Under the pieces are notes generated by a model, which saw only the letters and a list, made by a program, of their open reading frames with translations, ran no database searches and was not told the DNA's origin. From the NCBI RefSeq assembly GCF_039521925.1, contig NZ_BAAACY010000098.1, positions 18,851-82,850 on the forward strand: 64,000 nucleotides of DNA, given 5' to 3'. Both the position numbers and the translations under genes were made by a program. Every line of letters begins with the position of its first letter. The first letter of the stretch is position 1. The DNA is from Virgibacillus salarius. GTDB lineage: Bacteria > Bacillota > Bacilli > Bacillales > Amphibacillaceae. This document shows, in pieces, positions 38,195-46,635 of the stretch.

Positions 38195-40009
38195 TTATGT
38201 TTTAGGACGATTTTGGGACAATTCTTCTTCATTTTCTGGGCTATTTAAATAAGTAATGATTTCATTTGCTGTATTCTTTGGTATGCCTAGCTTAGTAAAT
38301 TCCTTTATCTCTGCCTTTTTAATTTCAGTAATCGATTTAAAATGCGTTAAGAGCAGCTTTCTCCTTTTTTCACCAATACCTGGGATTTTATCTAATTCTG
38401 ACTGAAACACATTTTTCCCACGTAACTGTCTATGAAAAGAGATAGCAAAACGATGTACTTCTTCCTGTACTCTCTGAACAAGATAAAATTCCTGTGATTT
38501 CCTATCCAATGGTACGACAACTGGTGGTACACCGTATAATAATTCACTGGTTTTATGCTTATCATCCTTTGCTAAACCGCATAAAGGAATATCAAGTCCA
38601 AGTTCATTTTCGAGAACGTCTAGTGCCGCGCTCATTTGACCTTTCCCTCCATCAACGATGATCAGGTCTGGTAATGGTAGGTTTTCTTTCAAGACCCTCG
38701 TATATCTTCGACGGATAACCTCTCGCATCGTTTCATAGTCATCTGGCCCCTCAACATCTCGAATCTTATATTTTCTATATTCTTTCTTATTTGGTTTTCC
38801 ATCAATGAAAACAACCATGGCAGATACTGGATCTGTACCTTGTATATTGGAATTATCGAATGCTTCTATTCGATGGGGTGTTTCAATATTTAGTCGTTCG
38901 CCTAAATGCTCTACTGCAACAATTGTCCGTTCTTCATCCCTTTCGATGATCGAAAATTTTTCCTTCAACGAAATTTTTGCATTCTCAGTAGCGAGTTCAA
39001 CTAACTCTTTTTTTCGCCCCCGATAGGGTGTATGAACATCAATATCCAAAAGATCCTTCAGTAAGTCTACATTTGTGCCCAATGGTACAAGAACTTGTTT
39101 TGGCTTCGGATGATTCTGATGTAGATAGAACCTACCAATATAGCTAATAAATGTTTCCTCTGCCTCGTCAAAGAAAGGAAATACGGCAACATCACGTTCT
39201 ATTAATTTCCCCTGCCTAATAAAGAATACTTGAATACACATCCACCCTTTATCAAAGCTATAACCAAATATATCCCGATCAGTCTGGTCATTCATGGTCA
39301 TCTTCTGTTGCTCCATGACAGATTCAATATGTTGTATTTGGTCCCTCAATTCCTTAGCCCTCTCAAAATTTAACTGTTCACTTGCCTCATACATTTTCTG
39401 TGATAAATCACGTTTAATGGATGTATAACCGCCGTGTAAAAAGGAGGATACATTCTGAACAATCTCATCATATGCCTCTTTCGTCGGTGGTGTTTCACTA
39501 CATGCAAAACATTGATCCATATGATAATAAAGACATGGGCGCCCCGGTGGATTATTACACTTTCTAAGCGGATAAAGTCGATCAAGTAATTTTTTGGTTT
39601 CTCTAGCAGCGATGACATTTGGGTAAGGTCCAAAATATTTCCCTTTATCTTTTTTAACTTTTCTTGTTATGAGCAAGCGTGGATGCCGTTCAGAAGTTAT
39701 CTTTAGATATGGGTACGATTTATCATCCTTTAGCATGACATTGTATTTCGGATCGTATTTTTTTATTAAATTCATTTCTAAAATGAGTGCTTCGATTTCC
39801 GATGATGTTACAATATATTCAAAGCTTTCAATCTCTTGAACCAACCGCTGCGTCTTACGATCATTTGCTCCAGTAAAGTAGGAGCGAACCCTATTTTTTA
39901 AAAGCTTCGATTTGCCGACATATATCACCGTTTCATGCTTATCCTTCATAATGTAGCACCCTGGTTTAGCTGGGAGCACTGCAAGCTTTTCTTTAATTAA
40001 CTGATTCAT
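38195..40009 (-). CDS. uvrC: Excinuclease ABC subunit C
   Basis: The 604-residue product makes both cuts in nucleotide excision repair. The GIY-YIG nuclease is at the N-terminus ('PGCYIMKDKHETVIYVGKSK'), the UVR motif is in the middle ('LNFERAKELRDQIQHIESVM'), then the RNase H-like nuclease ('IEAFDNSNIQGTDPVSAMVV', 'LIIVDGGKGQMSAAL'), and helix-hairpin-helix motifs at the end ('LDKIPGIGEKRRKLLLTHFK'). The frame is open to 40078 but runs into the trxA terminator. ATG 40009 (NQLIKEKLAVLPAKPG) matches the family start. Confidence 0.97.
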   Translation of the reverse strand: MNQLIKEKLAVLPAKPGCYIMKDKHETVIYVGKSKLLKNRVRSYFTGANDRKTQRLVQEIESFEYIVTSSEIEALILEMNLIKKYDPKYNVMLKDDKSYPYLKITSERHPRLLITRKVKKDKGKYFGPYPNVIAARETKKLLDRLYPLRKCNNPPGRPCLYYHMDQCFACSETPPTKEAYDEIVQNVSSFLHGGYTSIKRDLSQKMYEASEQLNFERAKELRDQIQHIESVMEQQKMTMNDQTDRDIFGYSFDKGWMCIQVFFIRQGKLIERDVAVFPFFDEAEETFISYIGRFYLHQNHPKPKQVLVPLGTNVDLLKDLLDIDVHTPYRGRKKELVELATENAKISLKEKFSIIERDEERTIVAVEHLGERLNIETPHRIEAFDNSNIQGTDPVSAMVVFIDGKPNKKEYRKYKIRDVEGPDDYETMREVIRRRYTRVLKENLPLPDLIIVDGGKGQMSAALDVLENELGLDIPLCGLAKDDKHKTSELLYGVPPVVVPLDRKSQEFYLVQRVQEEVHRFAISFHRQLRGKNVFQSELDKIPGIGEKRRKLLLTHFKSITEIKKAEIKEFTKLGIPKNTANEIITYLNSPENEEELSQNRPKT

Positions 40010-40031
40010 AAGTTCATCCAATCCCTTTAGA

Positions 40032-40063
40032 AAATCCCTTGTTACATCTGCAACAAGGGATTT
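40032..40063 (-). terminator. Terminator after trxA
   Basis: A 12-bp stem AAATCCCTTGTT/AACAAGGGATTT (40032-40043 with 40052-40063) with an 8-base loop and TTTTCT after it on the minus strand. Confidence 0.9.
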
Positions 40064-40100
40064 ATCAATTTCATACATTCTATTTATTAGTATACAATGT

Positions 40101-40415
40101 TTAGGCGTGTTTGTTAATTAAATCTACTAGAGCTTCTTTTGGTTGAAAACCGATAACTTGGTCAACAACATTTCCATCTTTAAATAGTAATAAAGTTGGT
40201 ATGCTCATTACACCATATTTACCAGCAGTTTCTTGGTTTTCATCTACATCTAATTTAACAATTTGTACTTTGTCTTCCATTTCTCCATCAATTTCTTCAA
40301 GTACTGGTGCAATCATTTTACAAGGGCCACACCAAGGCGCCCAAAAATCTACTAGTACTAAACCCTCAGCAGTTTCTTTAGAAAAGTTTTGATCAGTTAC
40401 ATTTATAATCGCCAT
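40101..40415 (-). CDS. trxA: Thioredoxin
   Basis: The 104-residue product has the redox site 'FWAPWCGPCKMIAPVL' (CGPC), the cis-Pro in 'YGVMSIPTLLLFKDG' and normal length. It reduces disulfides in ribonucleotide reductase and other partners. It is the neighbour of etfA and uvrC as in B. subtilis. AGGAGGAG precedes the ATG. Confidence 0.98.
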   Translation of the reverse strand: MAIINVTDQNFSKETAEGLVLVDFWAPWCGPCKMIAPVLEEIDGEMEDKVQIVKLDVDENQETAGKYGVMSIPTLLLFKDGNVVDQVIGFQPKEALVDLINKHA

Positions 40416-40830
40416 TATATTACTCCTCCTAATATGAAGCTTAATTCTTACGTTGAGTATATCATCGTTAGTATAACCTTACTAATAATTTGCTTATGCG
40501 TATATGAGTTATAAAAATTTCTTTTATTGCTGTTATTTAAAGCATTCACCTCACTGCCTTAAACTGCTGATATTAGTTGAGAAGCTACATGACCTAACTT
40601 CGTTTTTTCTTGCCCGCGGGAAGCGTCCTAACCATACTCATAACTTATAGCTAGCTTGATTACTCGGACAAGCAGCGAATGATATGTACATCTTCTTGCA
40701 ACCTGAAATAGCAAAACATAACGAAGCCAATGATCCGTATGGTTTTTTCATTATTATTCTCACAACTCATCAAGCAATAAAAACACGAGCAGTGTCTAAA
40801 TAAGATCGGTTAACCTGTCTTTTCGCATTA
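40416..40830. other. Intergenic region between trxA and etfA
   Basis: More than 400 bases without a gene. The first 60 hold the trxA promoter (two TATACT-like -10 boxes on the minus strand). The rest includes a GC-rich piece (GGACGCTTCCCGCGGGCAAG on the minus strand, 40610-40629) like one near 63.81 kb, and CTTCGTT/AACGAAG arms flanking about 120 bases. Confidence 0.5.
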
Positions 40831-40863
40831 TAAAAATAACTGCCGAGAATGACTACTCGACAG
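40831..40863 (-). terminator. Terminator after the etfA operon
   Basis: CTGCCGAG (40840-40847) pairs with CTCGACAG (40856-40863) with one G-T pair, followed on the minus strand by TTATTTTTA. It lies 37 bases after the etfA stop. Confidence 0.8.
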
Positions 40864-40899
40864 CTTAAAATATAACTATTACCATAGGTTTCATTAAAA

Positions 40900-41889
40900 T
40901 TAGCTATTCGTTATTCCTTCTTGTAGCTTTTTCACTTCTTCAATTAATAATGGTATTACTTCAAATAAATCTCCAACAATGCCGTAGTCAGCTACATTGA
41001 AGATATTTGCTTCAGGGTCCTTATTAATAGCAACGATTACTTTAGAATTCGACATCCCCGCTAGATGTTGAATAGCCCCTGATATACCTACAGCAATGTA
41101 TAGATCTGGTGTTACAACTTTACCAGTCTGCCCTATTTGCAATGAATAATCACAATACTCTGCATCACAAGCCCCGCGTGAAGCTCCTACCGCTCCACCT
41201 AATACTTCTGCCAATTCATAAAGTGGTTTAAATCCATCCTCACTCTTAACACCACGTCCACCTGCAACGATTACATTAGCTTCTGATAAATCAACACCTT
41301 CTGATGCTTTTCTTACCACATCTTTAATAACCGTGCGAATATCTGTAATGTCTAAATTCTTTGGCGTGATTTCTCCCGAACGTGCTTCATCCCGATTTAA
41401 TGCAGGTATATTGTTTGGACGAATCGTAAAGAACGTGATACCATCCGTAATTATTTTCTTCTCAAATGCCTTACCTGAATATATTGGTCGAACGAACTGA
41501 ATTTTATCCCCTTCAACCTCAATATCTACCGCATCAGAAATTAATCCTGTTTCTAATTTACTGGCAATTTTCGGGGTTAAATCCTTACCGATGGATGTGT
41601 GTCCCATTACAATACTTTTTGGCGACTCTTCATGAATAACAGCTAAAACCGCTTGCCCAAATCCTTCAGATGTATAGGCTGTTAAGCTATCATGAGAGAT
41701 CGTTACGACACGATCAGCACCATAATAAATCATCTCTTTTCCTAGTTCCTCTAACTCACCAGACCCACAAATAACGCCGACTAATTCTGCTTCAGCATCT
41801 ACCTTTTTTGCAGCTGCAATAGCTTCATAAGATACATTCCGTAATGAACCGTCTTTTGTTTCCCCAATTACTACTATTTTTTCACTCAC
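40900..41889 (-). CDS. etfA: Electron transfer flavoprotein alpha subunit
   Basis: The 329-residue product binds FAD and, with EtfB, accepts electrons from acyl-CoA dehydrogenases. The C-terminal FAD domain is clear: 'ANVIVAGGRGVKSEDGFKPL', 'GASRGACDAEYCDYSLQIGQ' and 'LYIAVGISGAIQHLAGMSNS'. It is the last gene of the fadR-fadB-etfB-etfA operon. Confidence 0.98.
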   Translation of the reverse strand: MSEKIVVIGETKDGSLRNVSYEAIAAAKKVDAEAELVGVICGSGELEELGKEMIYYGADRVVTISHDSLTAYTSEGFGQAVLAVIHEESPKSIVMGHTSIGKDLTPKIASKLETGLISDAVDIEVEGDKIQFVRPIYSGKAFEKKIITDGITFFTIRPNNIPALNRDEARSGEITPKNLDITDIRTVIKDVVRKASEGVDLSEANVIVAGGRGVKSEDGFKPLYELAEVLGGAVGASRGACDAEYCDYSLQIGQTGKVVTPDLYIAVGISGAIQHLAGMSNSKVIVAINKDPEANIFNVADYGIVGDLFEVIPLLIEEVKKLQEGITNS

Positions 41890-41917
41890 GTAACTTTCTC
41901 CTCTCTGTCATAAGAAA

Positions 41918-42691
41918 TTACAGTACTTTTGATTCATTCTTTAATAATGAAACCAATTCTACTACTTGCTCGTTAAGCTCACCTTCAAGCACTCGGCCAG
42001 CCTCTTTTTCAGGTGGTAAAAAGATATCAATAGTTTTTGTTTTCGGCTCTACATCATCTTCGTCTAAATCTAAATCATCAATTTCCAGTTCTTCTAATGG
42101 CTTCTTCTTGGCTTTCATAATACCTGGTAGTGACGGGTAACGTGGTTCATTTAGTCCTTGCTGACACGTTACTAAAACAGGAAGTGACGTCTCAATAATT
42201 TCCACATCACCCTCTACATCTTTTTCAATGTTTACGACCTCGCCATCAATTTTTAGACTAGTGATTGTTGTTACATAAGGAATACCCAACGCTTCCGCAA
42301 GGCGGGGACCAACTTGCCCGCTTGCTTCATCAATAGCCACATTTCCTGCTAAGATGAGATCTGCTTCTTTATCTTCAAAAAACGCTTCCAAAATTTTAGC
42401 AGTTGTATACTGATCCCCGCTCTCCAAATCATCCTCCGTATTAATTAATACCGCCTTATCTGCCCCCATTGCTAAAGCAGTCCTTAGTTGCTTTTCGGAA
42501 TCCTCATCCCCAATAGTTACTACTGTAACTTCACCACCGTGTTCATCTCGTTGATTAATTGCTTCTTCTACCGCATATTCATCATAGGGATTAATGATAA
42601 ATTCTGCTCCATCATCTTCGATTTGACCGTGAGAAACATTAATTTTTTCTTCCGTATCAAACGTCTTTTTTAATAATACGTAAATATTCAT
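41918..42691 (-). CDS. etfB: Electron transfer flavoprotein beta subunit
   Basis: The 257-residue product begins 'NIYVLLKKTFDTEEKINVS' and has the AMP-binding part 'ALAMGADKAVLINTEDDLES' and the 'LPVLVTCQQGLNEPRYPSLP' loop. ATG 42691 has AAGGAGGA upstream; the open frame before it overlaps fadB and is not used. It lies 28 bases before etfA. Confidence 0.97.
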   Translation of the reverse strand: MNIYVLLKKTFDTEEKINVSHGQIEDDGAEFIINPYDEYAVEEAINQRDEHGGEVTVVTIGDEDSEKQLRTALAMGADKAVLINTEDDLESGDQYTTAKILEAFFEDKEADLILAGNVAIDEASGQVGPRLAEALGIPYVTTITSLKIDGEVVNIEKDVEGDVEIIETSLPVLVTCQQGLNEPRYPSLPGIMKAKKKPLEELEIDDLDLDEDDVEPKTKTIDIFLPPEKEAGRVLEGELNEQVVELVSLLKNESKVL

Positions 42692-42710
42692 TTCATTTTC
42701 CTCCTTCAAT

Positions 42711-43484
42711 CTACTTATCCTGGAAGTTTGGTTTGCGTTTTTCAACAAACGCCTGTACGCCTTCTTTTGCATCATCCGTTCCAAATATCTGTCCAAAAGC
42801 CTTTGCTTCTGCATCAACACCTGAAGCAAAGTTTCCAGTCTTGGCAAAAGGAATTAATTGCATAACATGATTAATCGTTGGTTTACTCTTAATAATTACC
42901 TTTTCTGCTAATTGTCTTACTTCCTGTTCTAACATATCCTCATCTACCACTTTATTTGCCAATCCTAAGGAATATGCTTCCTTACCACTAATTGGTTCAC
43001 CACTTAAAATCATTTCATACGCCTTTGCTGTTCCAACATATTGTGGGAGTCGTTGTGTACCAGCAAATCCAGGAATAATTCCCAATGTTAACTCAGGTAG
43101 ACCTAATTTTGCATTTTCAGTTACAATTCGCATGTGACAGGCCATGGATAATTCAAGTCCTCCCCCCAAAGCGGCTCCATGTATTGCCGCAATGACCGGT
43201 ACAGAGAAATGCTCAATACGATCAAATAATTCCTGCCCTTTTTTTGCTAACAATTCATAATCAGAGGCTGCTTGTAATGAAGTAAATTCTTTAATATCAG
43301 CACCTGCTGAAAAGAATTTACCGTCTCCTCTAAGTATGATTGCTTTTACGCTAATATCCTCTTCGATCTGATCTAATCTAGTAGAAAGATCACGCAATAG
43401 AGTACTAGATAAAGCGTTTGCAGGAGGGCTTTTAATAGTTAAGTAAGCAATATGGTTAACTACCTCAAAATCTAATGTATTCAT
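42711..43484 (-). CDS. fadB: Enoyl-CoA hydratase
   Basis: The 257-residue product is a crotonase-fold enzyme. It shows 'KFFSAGADIKEFTSL' (CoA-binding), 'VIAAIHGAALGGGLELSMAC' (oxyanion hole) and 'LGLPELTLGIIPGFAGTQRL' with the catalytic Glu. It hydrates trans-2-enoyl-CoA in fatty acid beta-oxidation. The position between fadR and etfB matches B. subtilis fadB. Confidence 0.95.
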   Translation of the reverse strand: MNTLDFEVVNHIAYLTIKSPPANALSSTLLRDLSTRLDQIEEDISVKAIILRGDGKFFSAGADIKEFTSLQAASDYELLAKKGQELFDRIEHFSVPVIAAIHGAALGGGLELSMACHMRIVTENAKLGLPELTLGIIPGFAGTQRLPQYVGTAKAYEMILSGEPISGKEAYSLGLANKVVDEDMLEQEVRQLAEKVIIKSKPTINHVMQLIPFAKTGNFASGVDAEAKAFGQIFGTDDAKEGVQAFVEKRKPNFQDK

Positions 43485-43528
43485 TAGTCCATCTCCCTTA
43501 TCTTAAATTGTACACATCACTCTTTTGC

Positions 43529-44113
43529 TTACGAATTAGCAAGGCCTTCAGTCAATAGAGCATGAACTTCATATGCTTGTTTTACTAAGTCATACTTGCG
43601 TTCTTTCATCACCCAATTTGTAACCGTTTCATCTAGTGTACCAAAAATCATCTGACGAACAAGAGGTATATTCAAACTATTTCGGAAAACACCTTCCTTC
43701 ATACCCTCTTCAATAATGGAATCAATTACTGTTAAATATGGCTTTAACACCTTATTAATTTCTAATCGTAATTCAGGATTTGATTGACGAAGTTCTAGCT
43801 GTGTTACAACTGCTAACTGTGGATTCTCTGCAAGTTGTGTAAAATGCATTTGAATTAATTCCAATAACTTTTTATTTGCATCTTGTTTGTCTTGAATGGA
43901 TACAGTTATCTGATTAATAAATTGACCCATTTTTTCTTCAAATACTGAAATAAGTATGTCTTCCTTATTTTTAAAATATAAATAGATCGTCCCATCAGCT
44001 ACACCAGCTTTTTTGGCAATCTTCGAAACCTGTGATGCATGATAACCGTTTTCTGCAATAACCTCAACGGCTGCTTCTATAATTTGTTTATACTTTGGTC
44101 TATTTTTATTCAT
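43529..44113 (-). CDS. fadR: FadR, TetR-type fatty acid degradation repressor
   Basis: The 194-residue product has a TetR helix-turn-helix ('KYKQIIEAAVEVIAENGYHA', 'KKAGVADGTIYLYFKNKEDI') and a helical ligand domain. In B. subtilis FadR blocks beta-oxidation genes until long-chain acyl-CoA releases it. ATG 44113 follows AAGGAGAG. A perfect FadR box lies in its own promoter (44142-44159), so the operon is self-regulated. Confidence 0.96.
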   Translation of the reverse strand: MNKNRPKYKQIIEAAVEVIAENGYHASQVSKIAKKAGVADGTIYLYFKNKEDILISVFEEKMGQFINQITVSIQDKQDANKKLLELIQMHFTQLAENPQLAVVTQLELRQSNPELRLEINKVLKPYLTVIDSIIEEGMKEGVFRNSLNIPLVRQMIFGTLDETVTNWVMKERKYDLVKQAYEVHALLTEGLANS

Positions 44114-44141
44114 GTTTCTCTCCTTACAACTGCACATAAAA

Positions 44142-44190
44142 TGAATGATTATTCATTCATTATCTTAACTTCTTTTTAAAACGATGTCAA
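44142..44190 (-). promoter_or_regulatory. fadR operon promoter with a FadR operator
   Basis: Minus strand: -35 TTGACA (44190-44185), 17-base spacer, -10 TAAGAT (44167-44162). Just after the -10 lies TGAATGATTATTCATTCA (44142-44159), matching the B. subtilis FadR consensus, over the start point. Confidence 0.93.
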
Positions 44191-44231
44191 TAGATAGCTT
44201 GTACAGTTTTCAGGAAAAAAAGAGCTAACGC

Positions 44232-45929
44232 TCAAATTGTTTTTATATCTTCTTTTTCAGCGACCTCTTCTTCCTCTACCAATTGTCTTCTTAATATTTT
44301 ACCAACTGCTGTTTTCGGTAGTTCATCGCGGAATTCATATCTCTTTGGTACTTTATATGCTGCCAAATGCTTCCGACAATATGTGTTTAATTCAGCTTCT
44401 GTCAGTTTATAACCATCCTTTAAGACTACATAAGCCTTTACGGTTTCACCACGATATAGATCTGGAATACCGGCTACAACAGCTTCTTGTATCCCCTCAT
44501 GCTCATATAAAACCTCTTCTACTTCTCGAGGATAAATATTATATCCACCAGCAATAATCATATCCTTTTTGCGATCAACAATGTAAAAATAACCATCTTC
44601 TGTTTGATATCCTAAGTCACCAGTAAATAACCATCCATCTTTCAGTACTTGATCCGTCTCCTCTTGATTATTCCAGTATCCCTTCATAATTTGTGGACCT
44701 TTAACGGCTATTTCACCGACTTCACCTATTTCAGCTTCATCCATCGTTTCCATGTTCAAAATTTTAGCATCTGTATCTGGCCATGGAACTCCGATACTTC
44801 CATTTCTACGCTCATGCCAAACAAAATTTGCATGAGTAACCGGTGAGGATTCTGTTAGACCATAGCCTTCCACAAGTTTCCCTCCAGTTACTTTTTCAAA
44901 TTGCTCCTGAATCTCAGTGGGCAATGGCGCCGAACCGCTAATACACGCTTCTATAGAAGAAAGATCGTAATCTAATAAATTAGGGTGATTTAATAAACCT
45001 ACATATATCGTTGGTGCACCGGGAAATAAAGTTGGTTTCTGTTTATGAATCGTTTTTAATACTTCACCAGCATCAAACTTTGGAAGGAGTATCATTTTTG
45101 CACCAATTAAAATGGAGTTATTCATTACTGCCGTCATTCCATATACATGGAAAAAAGGTAAGACGCCTAATACAATTTCTTCTCCTGGCTTTGTTTTGTA
45201 GATCCAAGCATCACACATTTCCACATTAGAGACTAAATTATAGTGAGTTAGCATAACCCCTTTAGGGTGGCCAGTTGTACCACCAGTGTATTGCAATAAA
45301 GCGAGATCTTCTATAGGATTAATTTCTACAGCTTCAAAAGAGCTCAGAGCTACATCCATAATATGTTCCCAAACATGCGTTTCTTCACTTTGCTCGACCT
45401 TAACCACCATATTATATTGTCTTTTTTGGATATACGGATAAATGAGGTTTTTAGGGAAAGGTAAATAATCTTTGATGCAAGCTACAATGGTATGTCTGAT
45501 ATCCGTGTTACCTTTTACATTGGTGACTCGAGGTAATAAAATATCTAAGCAAACGATGAAGGTAGCTCCAGAATCGATAAGCTGATACTGTAACTCTCTT
45601 TCTTTATAAAGTGGATTGGTTTGCACTACTATTCCGCCTGCCATTAGCGCACCGTAATAGCTTATAACGGATTGCGGACAGTTTGGAAGCATAATGGCAA
45701 TCCTATCACCCTTTCTCATACCAAGGGACTGCAAGTAATTTGCCATTTGAGTTGCCTGCGTGTGTAGTTCCTTATAAGTCATCTCTTTTCCCATAAAATG
45801 AAGCGCTTTCTTTTTAGGGAATTGTTTAGCGCTTTTTTCTAAAAAAGCATATAATGGCTTTTCATCGTAAGCAATTCTAGTCTTTATTTCTGGTGGGTAA
45901 TGCTGATGCCAGCTTTTTTCATATACCAA
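44232..45929 (-). CDS. lcfA: Long-chain acyl-CoA synthetase
   Basis: The 565-residue product is an AMP-forming fatty acid activating enzyme. The ATP motif is 'LLQYTGGTTGHPKGVMLTHY', then 'VEGYGLTESSPVTHANFVWH', 'GWLFTGDLGYQTEDGYFYIV' and the late Lys in 'PKTAVGKILRRQLVEEE'. It lies ahead of fadR as in B. subtilis. I see no FadR box directly before it. Confidence 0.97.
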   Translation of the reverse strand: MVYEKSWHQHYPPEIKTRIAYDEKPLYAFLEKSAKQFPKKKALHFMGKEMTYKELHTQATQMANYLQSLGMRKGDRIAIMLPNCPQSVISYYGALMAGGIVVQTNPLYKERELQYQLIDSGATFIVCLDILLPRVTNVKGNTDIRHTIVACIKDYLPFPKNLIYPYIQKRQYNMVVKVEQSEETHVWEHIMDVALSSFEAVEINPIEDLALLQYTGGTTGHPKGVMLTHYNLVSNVEMCDAWIYKTKPGEEIVLGVLPFFHVYGMTAVMNNSILIGAKMILLPKFDAGEVLKTIHKQKPTLFPGAPTIYVGLLNHPNLLDYDLSSIEACISGSAPLPTEIQEQFEKVTGGKLVEGYGLTESSPVTHANFVWHERRNGSIGVPWPDTDAKILNMETMDEAEIGEVGEIAVKGPQIMKGYWNNQEETDQVLKDGWLFTGDLGYQTEDGYFYIVDRKKDMIIAGGYNIYPREVEEVLYEHEGIQEAVVAGIPDLYRGETVKAYVVLKDGYKLTEAELNTYCRKHLAAYKVPKRYEFRDELPKTAVGKILRRQLVEEEEVAEKEDIKTI

Positions 45930-46004
45930 GCTCTTCTCCTCCTTTTACCTTATTTTATACCTATTATACCGATTAATTTCTAATTTTTAAATTTTTATAT
46001 AAAT

Positions 46005-46037
46005 TTTTTTCAAAAAAACTTGGCATCTCTGCCAAGT
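46005..46037 (-). terminator. Terminator upstream of lcfA
   Basis: A perfect 8-bp stem ACTTGGCA/TGCCAAGT (46018-46025 with 46030-46037), 4-base loop, and a seven-T tail on the minus strand. It ends the mutS2-yshE transcript. Confidence 0.93.
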
Positions 46038-46104
46038 AAAGTAAATCTTTAGCAATACGGATTCGGCTAGCATCCATCAGCTGTAAACTTAATAGCTATA
46101 TTAA

Positions 46105-46185
46105 TTATATTAACCATATAATACCTACAATAATAAAACCAATTGCGACTGCAATTAAAATCTTAGCCAGTCTATCCAAAATCAT
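46105..46185 (-). CDS. Tiny membrane peptide downstream of yshE, 26 residues
   Basis: An ATG at 46185 with a strong AAGGGGAG site opens a 26-codon frame. The product is one membrane helix (LAKILIAVAIGFIIVGIIW) after a short MILDR head. It lies 12 bases after yshE and before the terminator, so it is in the same transcript. Function unknown. Confidence 0.6.
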   Translation of the reverse strand: MILDRLAKILIAVAIGFIIVGIIWLI

Positions 46186-46197
46186 GCAATTCTCCCC

Positions 46198-46614
46198 TTA
46201 TCCTATGCTGGCACCAATTACATATGCCAATCCAATTGAAATCATCATCGATATAAACCCAACTGCCTTATTTCCGTTACCGATCTCTTCATCAACCTTA
46301 AGCATTGGTGTTAAAAATTCAAATATAAAATAACCAACTAAAAGAAGAAAGAATCCTAGCATTCCCCAGCCAATACTTATTAACAAGGTATCATTATGTT
46401 GAATAGAGTAACGGAAGATCGTTGCTATTCCAAAGATCTTCCCTCCAGTTGCCATCGCTACTGCAAAATTACCTTTTTTTATTTCTTCCCAATTCTTATA
46501 TGACGTTACTATTTCAAAGATAGCCAAAAATACCAACGTACAAAGTATAACAACACTATATCGAGCCGCTGTCTCTACCACTATATTTTCCCAGAAACCT
46601 GACACCTTGAACAT
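46198..46614 (-). CDS. yshE: DUF350 membrane protein (YshE)
   Basis: The 138-residue product has four membrane helices (for example 'YSVVILCTLVFLAIFEIV', 'LLISIGWGMLGFFLLLVG') and the DUF350 signature 'KKGNFAVAMATGGKIFGIAT'. It follows mutS2, as in B. subtilis. Its role is unknown. AAGGGATG lies before the ATG. Confidence 0.9.
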   Translation of the reverse strand: MFKVSGFWENIVVETAARYSVVILCTLVFLAIFEIVTSYKNWEEIKKGNFAVAMATGGKIFGIATIFRYSIQHNDTLLISIGWGMLGFFLLLVGYFIFEFLTPMLKVDEEIGNGNKAVGFISMMISIGLAYVIGASIG

Positions 46615-46635
46615 CCCTTCTCCTTATTTACAGGA

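Noticed and set aside
41918..42847. Longer EtfB with 52 extra N-terminal residues
   Set aside because: The extra part is fadB sequence in another frame. The family start MNIYVLLKK has a strong ribosome binding site.
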